From positions 1 through 10,850 of the forward strand of contig CALANS010000192.1 of the NCBI GenBank assembly GCA_937926105.1: a DNA stretch of 10,850 nucleotides. The letters run 5' to 3'. The notes beneath the pieces were generated by a model that did not search any database, was not told where the DNA came from, and was given only the letters and a program-made list of their open reading frames with translations. The position numbers were made by a program, and so were the translations under genes. The DNA is from an uncultured Actinomycetes bacterium. GTDB taxonomy: Bacteria > Actinomycetota > Actinomycetes > Mycobacteriales > Nakamurellaceae. This document shows, in pieces, positions 5,954 through 10,850 of this stretch (position 1 is the stretch's first letter; each line of letters starts with the position of its first letter).

Positions 5954-6427
5954 TCAGCCCAGTTCGCGGTAGTAGTACAGGAGTGGCTGTTCGTCGCCCG
6001 CCTCGGTGTTGGTGTAGCCGTGCCGCTCGTAGAAGCGGCGGGCATCGACGTCGCCGCCGTCGACGTTGATCTCCAGCAGTTCGCCGCCCCGCTCGCGGGT
6101 GATGGCCTCGGCGGCGGCCAGCAGCGCCGAACCCATCCCATGCCCCCGCGCCCCCGGGGCGACGTAGAGCTCGTCGAGCAGGGCGACTGGTCCGGCGTAC
6201 CAGACGGTGGGTCGCAGCGTCAGGAGGGCGACGGCGACCGCCGGGTCACCGGCGAGCAGGGCAAGCACCTGCGAGCCGGCGAGGAGCCCTTCTAGCCGTG
6301 TCGCGAGAACGGCCGGGCCGGGGGTGGGAGTGTCGAACTCCCGGTTGAACTCGTCCAGGAGCCGGGCCACGGTTGTGGCGTCCGCCGCCGTGGCCACTCG
6401 GGGTGTGCCGCCGCCAGGCCGTTCCAT
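5954..6427 (-). CDS. GNAT-family N-acetyltransferase
   Basis: A 157-residue acetyltransferase that moves an acetyl group from acetyl-CoA to an amino group of an unknown acceptor. Motif A, which binds the CoA pyrophosphate, is clear: LDELYVAPGARGHGMGSALL with R94-G-H-G-M-G99. The C-terminal motif DARRFYERHGYTN (128-140) is typical of the superfamily. The ATG at 6427 is favoured because GGGGG at 6433-6437 stands about 6 bases upstream; a GTG at 6442 would add five residues and overlap the TetR stop as GTGA. Either way the gene is directly coupled to tetR and probably shares its transcript and regulation. An open frame runs much further upstream but only as the shadow of tetR. Confidence 0.85.
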   Translation of the reverse strand: MERPGGGTPRVATAADATTVARLLDEFNREFDTPTPGPAVLATRLEGLLAGSQVLALLAGDPAVAVALLTLRPTVWYAGPVALLDELYVAPGARGHGMGSALLAAAEAITRERGGELLEINVDGGDVDARRFYERHGYTNTEAGDEQPLLYYYRELG

Positions 6428-6438
6428 GTCGGCCCCCG

Positions 6439-7137
6439 TCACGACCCGTCGGTCGCGGCGTCGATGGCGCGCTGGCCGGACGCTGCGGATGACTCCATGG
6501 CCCGCCGGTCCGGCGGTGTTGTGAATGCCTGCACGTGGTCGATGGCGGCGTGCAGCGCGTCTTTCAACGGGGTGATGTCCCGGGCGACCTGGGCGAGCAG
6601 CATGCCACCCTGGAAGGCGGACAGCAGGAGGTTGGCGAGTGCCCTGGGGTCCGCGGCGCCGACCAGCCGTCCGAGTTGCTGCATCCGCGTCAGCCCGTCG
6701 CGAAAGACGTCCCGCCACCGGTCGAAGGCGCCGGCCAGTTCCTGGTGCACGTCGAGGTCGGTCTTGATGATCTCGCTGGCCAACGAGCCGAGGGTACAGC
6801 CCTCCTGGTAGGCACGCTCGTAGGCGATGTAGTGGTTCGCCCAGTCGCGCAGCGCATCCAAGGTGTCGAACCCCGCGAAGCGTTCGCTGCGGTGAAAGGC
6901 AAGCACGCGCTCGGCCTGCCACGCGATGACCGCCAGCACGAGGCTTTCCTTGGTCGGGAAGTAGTGATTGATCTGCGACCCACTGACGCCTGCGGCGCGC
7001 CGGAGCTTGTCGTTGTTGGTGGCGTGCACCCCGCCGGCATAGATCAGTTCCGCGGCGTGCTTCAGGATGCGGGCGCGCGTCGCCTGCCCCTTGTCGGTGA
7101 ATGTGCGGGGCTCCCGGGCGTCGGTAGTGGCCGGCAT
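6439..7137 (-). CDS. TetR/AcrR-family transcriptional repressor
   Basis: A 232-residue regulator. The N-terminal TetR DNA-binding domain (about residues 15-70) has KGQATRARILKHAAELI, then LRRAAGVSGSQINHYFPTKE, with HTH helices ending in the family signature NHYFPTKESL. The rest forms the helical ligand-binding and dimerisation domain (ERAYQEGCTLGSLASEI and LLSAFQGGMLLAQ are typical of this subfamily). Start ATG 7137 lies 7 bases after TAGGAT (7150-7145, minus), so the mRNA may be leaderless. It is divergent from a medium-chain oxidoreductase, with two matching palindromes between them, the standard layout in which TetR represses itself and its neighbour until a small molecule binds. The ligand is unknown; an electrophile or quinone would suit the oxidoreductase. 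Confidence 0.9.
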   Translation of the reverse strand: MPATTDAREPRTFTDKGQATRARILKHAAELIYAGGVHATNNDKLRRAAGVSGSQINHYFPTKESLVLAVIAWQAERVLAFHRSERFAGFDTLDALRDWANHYIAYERAYQEGCTLGSLASEIIKTDLDVHQELAGAFDRWRDVFRDGLTRMQQLGRLVGAADPRALANLLLSAFQGGMLLAQVARDITPLKDALHAAIDHVQAFTTPPDRRAMESSAASGQRAIDAATDGS

Positions 7138-7144
7138 GGTGTGG

Positions 7145-7150
7145 ATCCTA
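7145..7150 (-). promoter_or_regulatory. Putative -10 box of tetR
   Basis: TAGGAT on the minus strand ends 7 bases before the tetR ATG, giving a leaderless or nearly leaderless transcript. The matching -35 region falls within operator 1 (7159-7174), so bound TetR would shut this promoter; the -35 sequence itself is poor. Confidence 0.45.
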
Positions 7151-7158
7151 GCGCGGAT

Positions 7159-7174
7159 TGGGCTTGACAGCCCA
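7159..7174. promoter_or_regulatory. TetR operator 1 (TGGGCT-N4-AGCCCA)
   Basis: TGGGCT (7159-7164) and AGCCCA (7169-7174) are perfect 6-bp inverted arms around TGAC. The same arms with the same 4-bp spacing recur at 7200-7215. The site covers the -35 regions of both divergent promoters. Confidence 0.72.
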
Positions 7175-7193
7175 GTCTGGTTTGGTGTTCACT
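7164..7193 (+). promoter_or_regulatory. Putative promoter of the oxidoreductase gene
   Basis: A perfect TTGACA -35 box (7164-7169) lies inside operator 1. The best -10 candidate at an allowed distance is TTCACT (7188-7193, 18-bp spacer), which is weak. Transcription would begin near 7200, at operator 2, so TetR bound to either site would block the polymerase. Confidence 0.5.
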
Positions 7194-7199
7194 CAGTAA

Positions 7200-7215
7200 T
7201 GGGCTAGCTAGCCCA
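7200..7215. promoter_or_regulatory. TetR operator 2, perfect 16-bp palindrome
   Basis: TGGGCTAGCTAGCCCA is a complete palindrome with the same arms as operator 1. The centres are 41 bp apart, close to four helical turns, so two repressor dimers would lie on the same face. It overlaps the predicted start of the oxidoreductase transcript. Confidence 0.75.
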
Positions 7216-7248
7216 GAATCTGTGGGATCCGAGAAGGGGAGTAGCTCC

Positions 7249-8166
7249 ATGAAAGCGATCGTGGTGACCGATCAGGCGGCGGGAACGGCCGGTATGACGC
7301 TGGCAGAGCGGCCAGAACCCCAGCCGGCGATCAACGACGTCGTCGTGCAGGTCCACGCGGCGGGATTCGTGCCGACCGAGTTGGAATGGCCCTCGACGTG
7401 GACCGATCGGGCCGGGCACGATAAGAGGCCATCGATCCCTGGCCACGAGGTGGCCGGAGTCGTCGCCGCCCTCGGCTACGGCACCACCGGGCTGTCGCTG
7501 GGGCAGCGAGTATTCGGCCTGGCCGATTGGCACCGTGACGGCACCCTGGCCGAGTACCTGGCCATCGAGGCGCGCAACCTCGCGCCGCTGCCCGGTGATG
7601 TGGACTTCACGGTGGGCGCCAGCCTGCCGATCTCGGGTCTGACCGCGTGGCAGGGTCTGTTCCAGCATGGGCGCCTGCAGGCCGGCCAGAGCGTCCTCGT
7701 GCACGGCGCGGCGGGAGCCGTCGGCACGATGGTGACCCAGCTCGCGCGGCAGGCGGGCGCCCACGTGATCGGCACCGGCCGCGCCGCCGACCGGCAGAAG
7801 GCGCTCGACTTCGGCGCGCACGAGTTTGTCGATCTGGCCGGCGACGCCCTGGAGGAAGCCGGGAGCGTCGATGTGGTGTTTGACGTCATCGGTGGTGACG
7901 TCCAGGCGCGGTCCGTGCGGCTGATCCGGCCGGGTGGCACGCTCGTCACGGTCGTCGGGCCGCCCGAGGCGAGGCCAGCGGACGGCCTGGCCATCGATTT
8001 CGTCGTCGAGGCCGATCGCGCCCAACTGACCGAGATCGTTCAACGGGTGCGGGATGGGCGTCTGCGCACCAACATCGGCGAGGTCGCGGCCCTGGATGAC
8101 GCCGTCGTCGCCCTCAATCCCGCCGGGCGACGCCACGGAAAGACAGTCATCCGAGTGCGTCAGTAG
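7249..8166 (+). CDS. Medium-chain NADPH-dependent oxidoreductase (quinone reductase type, zinc-independent)
   Basis: A 305-residue cytosolic enzyme of the medium-chain dehydrogenase/reductase family. The GroES-like N-terminal part contains PSIPGHEVAGVVAALG (61-76), and the Rossmann domain has the cofactor motif SVLVHGAAGAVGTMVTQLA (148-166), with the AAGAVG form typical of NADPH:quinone oxidoreductases. There are no cysteines, so neither the catalytic nor the structural zinc of alcohol dehydrogenases can be bound. Length and the C-terminal HGKTVIRV fit the quinone reductase group. ATG 7249 is chosen because GAAGGGGA lies 8 bases upstream; an upstream GTG at 7222 lacks such a site. It is divergent from tetR and likely repressed by it, a common arrangement for detoxifying or redox enzymes. 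The natural substrate cannot be read from the sequence. Confidence 0.9.
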   Translation: MKAIVVTDQAAGTAGMTLAERPEPQPAINDVVVQVHAAGFVPTELEWPSTWTDRAGHDKRPSIPGHEVAGVVAALGYGTTGLSLGQRVFGLADWHRDGTLAEYLAIEARNLAPLPGDVDFTVGASLPISGLTAWQGLFQHGRLQAGQSVLVHGAAGAVGTMVTQLARQAGAHVIGTGRAADRQKALDFGAHEFVDLAGDALEEAGSVDVVFDVIGGDVQARSVRLIRPGGTLVTVVGPPEARPADGLAIDFVVEADRAQLTEIVQRVRDGRLRTNIGEVAALDDAVVALNPAGRRHGKTVIRVRQ

Positions 8167-8210
8167 GGGTTGCGGTACGTCGCCCGCCGTGCCACCGCCG
8201 AACCGCTCCC

Positions 8211-10820
8211 GTGGATACTGAGGGCTCACGGTGGGCGGTACCGGCGGGGGTGGCAGTGGGAGAAGTCTCGGCTTCGGCCGGCGCAGGATGGGGCGCTACT
8301 GCAGGAACACTCGACCGACCCCGGCTGACCGCGATGCTGGACGAGCCGTGGCCACCGTTGTGCGTACTGCGCGGCCCGAGTGGTTCGGGGAAAACCACGC
8401 TGTTACATGGGTGGGCATCCGCCGGCACCCGCGCTGGTCGATTGCAGTGGCTGACCATCAACAATCGGGTGGCGTCACCCGTCGCGTTCTGGACCCGGCT
8501 CATCGACGCTGCACGCCGGATCGGTCACGTCTCCGCCGGCACCTCGGCGGTGTTGGCCGAGCGAGTCGGCATGTCGACCGCACCGGTCGAGGTCGCCATC
8601 GACTTCCTGCGGGACGCCACGCCGCTGACCGTCGTGGTGGACGCCTACGAGAAGATCGGTGACGCGATCCCGGCGATAGACGCCGATCTGCTGCGGCTGA
8701 CGGAGGAATTGCCACAGCTGCGGGTCATCGTCGCGGCCCGCGGCCGTACTCGGCTGGCCGACGACGCGTTGCGGCTACGGGACAGGGTCCGCGTGATCGG
8801 GGAGGACGACCTGGCATTCACCGAGGCCGAGATCGCAGACCTGGTGCGTATGCACGTGGGTCGCGACGATCCGGAGCTGGCAGCATCGGTCTGGCGGGAG
8901 ACCCGAGGCTACGCGTTGGCGGTGCGGGCGATGCTGCTGGCCCTGGCGCGCCACGCATCGATCCCGACGGCGGACAGCCAGGAGTGGCGCACCCTGGTGG
9001 CCACTGATCTGCGCAGCACATTGCCGGATGAGGACTTCGCCCGATTCGTCTCCGCTACCAGCGTCCCGCCGTACTTCGACCTCGATCTCGCCACCGCGAT
9101 CACCGGTCGCGACGATGCCGACCGGATGCTGGAAGTGTTGGAGCAGCAGGGCTTCGGCCGGTGGATCCCCTTCGGACGCCGACATCCGGTGTTCCAATAC
9201 GTTGACTCCATCCGCGACGCGTTCGTCACCGATCTACGCGTCGATTCCGAGGCCGAGCACCGCCGTGCGATGGACCTGTCTGCTCGATGGATGTTCTCCT
9301 GTGGTGATCACGAAGCCGCCTTCGATTTCGCCCTGGCGGCGCGGAATCATGCGTTGGCGGTGAAGATCTATGTGGACCTGCTGCGGGAGTACCCGGAGTG
9401 CTACTTGACCGACCGGCTGATTGGTCCGCTCAGCTCGGTTCCCACCGCGACATTGCGGCGGTATCCGATGCTTGCCTTCGCGCTGGGCCTGGCTCGGATG
9501 ACCCATCCGGTGCTGTGTGCGTCGGCCCCGGACGCATTCGCATTATCCGTCGCCGGAACGACGCACAGCGAGATGGTCGGCCCCGATGTGGATGGCTTTA
9601 TCAATCGGTCCGTGCGGGCGGTCAGCCTGAGATTGATCAGGTGGTTCGCGGATGCCGCACGGTCCAGTCGCGCCGCCATCGCCGAACTCGACCGGCTGCC
9701 CGCGGATCGGCTCGACGAGCTCGGGGAGGTGATCGCGATGGTGCTGCGCCAACTCAGCTACTGCCTGCTGCTGGGTGGCGCCCACGACGAGGCGATCGAG
9801 ACCATCAACAGATCGGCCGCGCTGACCAAGATCTCGTCCAGTCGCAATTACGCGCTGTCCTACGCCGTCGGCATTCATGCGTTCGGCGGGAACCTGCTGG
9901 CCGCTCGCGCGGCACGCGACGGGATCGATCCGGACGCCTGGCCGCGCAATGCCGAGTTCACTTACCTCAACGCCATGACGCGCATCGGACAGGGGATGCT
10001 GCAGCTGGACGAGCTGGACTTCCCCGCGGCGCTGGACACCATCACGAATTGCCCCGCCTACACCTCGACGACCGAGTTCTGGCCCTTGTTCACCCTGGTC
10101 ACTACCTGGGCGCACATCGGTATGGGACAAGGGTTGTCCGCCGCACGATGGGTGGATGCCAAGCTGACCGGTGGATTACCGCCGCAGGGCACGGGGGAGA
10201 ATTCGGCGACTCGGGCGCTGCTCGGCGCGGTGTCCATCGGGTGGCTCGCCGGCGGGCGCGTTGCCCGCGCCGAACGGGTACTCGCCGCGATATCACCCCG
10301 ATACGCAGAATTGGCACCGGCCCGCATGCTGCACCTGCTGGTGACCGGGCGTGAATCGATCGCGGTGGGGCGGCTTCCGCGGCTGATTGCGCTGCCACAG
10401 CACACGATTCGCAGTCGGGCCGCGACCTTGCTGCTGGGCGCGGCTGCCGCGCGGCGAGCCGGTGACGAGCGGCTCGCGGCGACGCTGGCGACTCAGGAGT
10501 ACGACCTCTGTCGAGTTCATGGCCCCCGGGCTCATGTGATGATGGTGCCCGCCGCAGACCGAGCGGGTCTGGCCGAGATCGCGGCGAGCATCGGTGCCGC
10601 GGGCACCGCCGAGCGCTTGCATGCCGTGCCGGTGGACGTTGTTCCTGCCACGATCCCGCGGGTCTTGCTGACCGCGCGGGAGCGCGTGGTGTTGGCCCAG
10701 CTGGCGGGTGGCGCGCAGCGTGAGGCAATAGCCTCTCACCTGAACGTCTCGACGAACACCGTGAAGACTCAACTGCGCAGCGTCTACCGCAAGCTCGCCC
10801 TCTCTGTCAACCTTGCTTGA
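8211..10820 (+). CDS. Large ATP-binding LuxR (MalT/LAL-type) regulator, C-terminus cut by the right terminal repeat
   Basis: An 869-residue regulator. The Walker A motif CVLRGPSGSGKTTLL is at 51-65 (GPSGSGKT 55-62). The Walker B segment PLTVVVDAYEKI (138-149) has Asp-Ala where LAL proteins usually have Asp-Asp. LRVIVAARGRTRL is the following sensor-like strand. A long helical region rich in alanine and leucine (about 350-800) is the TPR-like ligand and signal module. The HTH LTARERVVLAQLAGG...VSTNTVKTQLRSVYRKLA (820-863) is the LuxR type, but normal members run on about 15-25 residues past RKL. Here the last six residues (LSVNLA) and the stop are encoded by the terminal repeat, so the domain is truncated. 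No ribosome-binding site precedes GTG 8211; GTG 8256, with GGGGG upstream, is an alternative start. It follows the oxidoreductase by 44 bp and could be co-transcribed. Confidence 0.85.
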   Translation: MDTEGSRWAVPAGVAVGEVSASAGAGWGATAGTLDRPRLTAMLDEPWPPLCVLRGPSGSGKTTLLHGWASAGTRAGRLQWLTINNRVASPVAFWTRLIDAARRIGHVSAGTSAVLAERVGMSTAPVEVAIDFLRDATPLTVVVDAYEKIGDAIPAIDADLLRLTEELPQLRVIVAARGRTRLADDALRLRDRVRVIGEDDLAFTEAEIADLVRMHVGRDDPELAASVWRETRGYALAVRAMLLALARHASIPTADSQEWRTLVATDLRSTLPDEDFARFVSATSVPPYFDLDLATAITGRDDADRMLEVLEQQGFGRWIPFGRRHPVFQYVDSIRDAFVTDLRVDSEAEHRRAMDLSARWMFSCGDHEAAFDFALAARNHALAVKIYVDLLREYPECYLTDRLIGPLSSVPTATLRRYPMLAFALGLARMTHPVLCASAPDAFALSVAGTTHSEMVGPDVDGFINRSVRAVSLRLIRWFADAARSSRAAIAELDRLPADRLDELGEVIAMVLRQLSYCLLLGGAHDEAIETINRSAALTKISSSRNYALSYAVGIHAFGGNLLAARAARDGIDPDAWPRNAEFTYLNAMTRIGQGMLQLDELDFPAALDTITNCPAYTSTTEFWPLFTLVTTWAHIGMGQGLSAARWVDAKLTGGLPPQGTGENSATRALLGAVSIGWLAGGRVARAERVLAAISPRYAELAPARMLHLLVTGRESIAVGRLPRLIALPQHTIRSRAATLLLGAAAARRAGDERLAATLATQEYDLCRVHGPRAHVMMVPAADRAGLAEIAASIGAAGTAERLHAVPVDVVPATIPRVLLTARERVVLAQLAGGAQREAIASHLNVSTNTVKTQLRSVYRKLALSVNLA

Positions 10821-10850
10821 GACACCTCGGATGGCTTTGATTACTGAGCT
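10798..10850. repeat. Right copy of 53-bp inverted terminal repeat, probable IS end
   Basis: Exact reverse complement of 2-54. The LuxR-type reading frame enters it after codon 863 and stops at TGA 10818-10820. The element terminus reads TGTCAACCTTGCTTGAGACA (10805-10824) going inward from the gene, with CCCTCTC outside that is also shared by the left copy. Confidence 0.75.

Noticed and set aside
5954..6922. A 322-codon frame with the GNAT domain at its C-terminal end, which would be a fusion protein
   Set aside because: The N-terminal half lies on the tetR gene in another frame and has no domain; the GNAT start at 6427 with an upstream GGGGG is sufficient.
7204..8229. A 341-codon antisense frame opposite the oxidoreductase
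   Set aside because: Antisense shadow typical of high-GC genes, no recognisable domain, and it would cross the operator region.
9398..10354. A 318-codon plus-strand frame inside the LuxR regulator
   Set aside because: Arg/Gly-rich out-of-frame translation; the 869-codon frame carries the ATPase and HTH domains.

Overview
The window is high-GC DNA with many GTG starts, GC-rich third codon positions and apparently leaderless promoters. This suggests an actinomycete, perhaps of the Micromonospora/Frankia/Streptomyces type; the genus cannot be fixed from the sequence. Both ends carry the same 53-bp sequence in inverted orientation (2-54 and 10798-10850). Each copy cuts a gene: a trypsin-like serine protease on the left and a large LuxR-type regulator on the right. 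The simplest reading is that the window lies between two inverted copies of an insertion sequence, or is a contig that ends in that repeat. || Left third (1-3650): remnant of an actinobacterial integrative conjugative element. On the minus strand there is a complete VirB4-like conjugation ATPase (444-1985). Just upstream of it lies the 3' end of an SCO6880-family conjugation gene (1987-2336), which has lost most of its 5' part and carries a one-base frameshift. Where the rest of that gene should be, a plus-strand toxin-antitoxin operon begins: an HTH antitoxin (2373-2750) and a PIN-domain RNase toxin (2758-3330). Its promoter points to a leaderless antitoxin mRNA. About 275 bp further on, after two pairs of short direct repeats, lies a 41-nt piece identical in structure to the 3' part (positions 33-73) of tRNA-Phe(GAA) without the 5' half (3606-3646). 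That is what the distal attachment site of an element integrated into tRNA-Phe looks like, with the element to the left and the host chromosome to the right. || Middle (3650-5865): a second toxin-antitoxin operon with a DNA-binding antitoxin (3932-4531) and a RES-domain NAD+-degrading toxin (4531-5154) whose start overlaps the antitoxin stop. It is followed by a LOG/TIGR00730 nucleotide-monophosphate phosphoribohydrolase (5317-5865). || Right half (5954-10820): a divergent regulatory locus. A TetR repressor and a closely linked GNAT acetyltransferase run leftward. A zinc-independent medium-chain NADPH oxidoreductase runs rightward. Between them are two copies of the operator TGGGCT-N4-AGCCCA, one of which contains a perfect TTGACA -35 box, so the TetR protein very likely controls both directions. 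A MalT/LAL-type LuxR regulator follows; the last part of its DNA-binding domain is cut off by the right terminal repeat. || I did not find a clearly new biological system. The most informative signals are the twin gene-disrupting terminal repeats, the tRNA-Phe att scar, the toxin-antitoxin operon lying against a broken conjugation gene, and the paired TetR operators.
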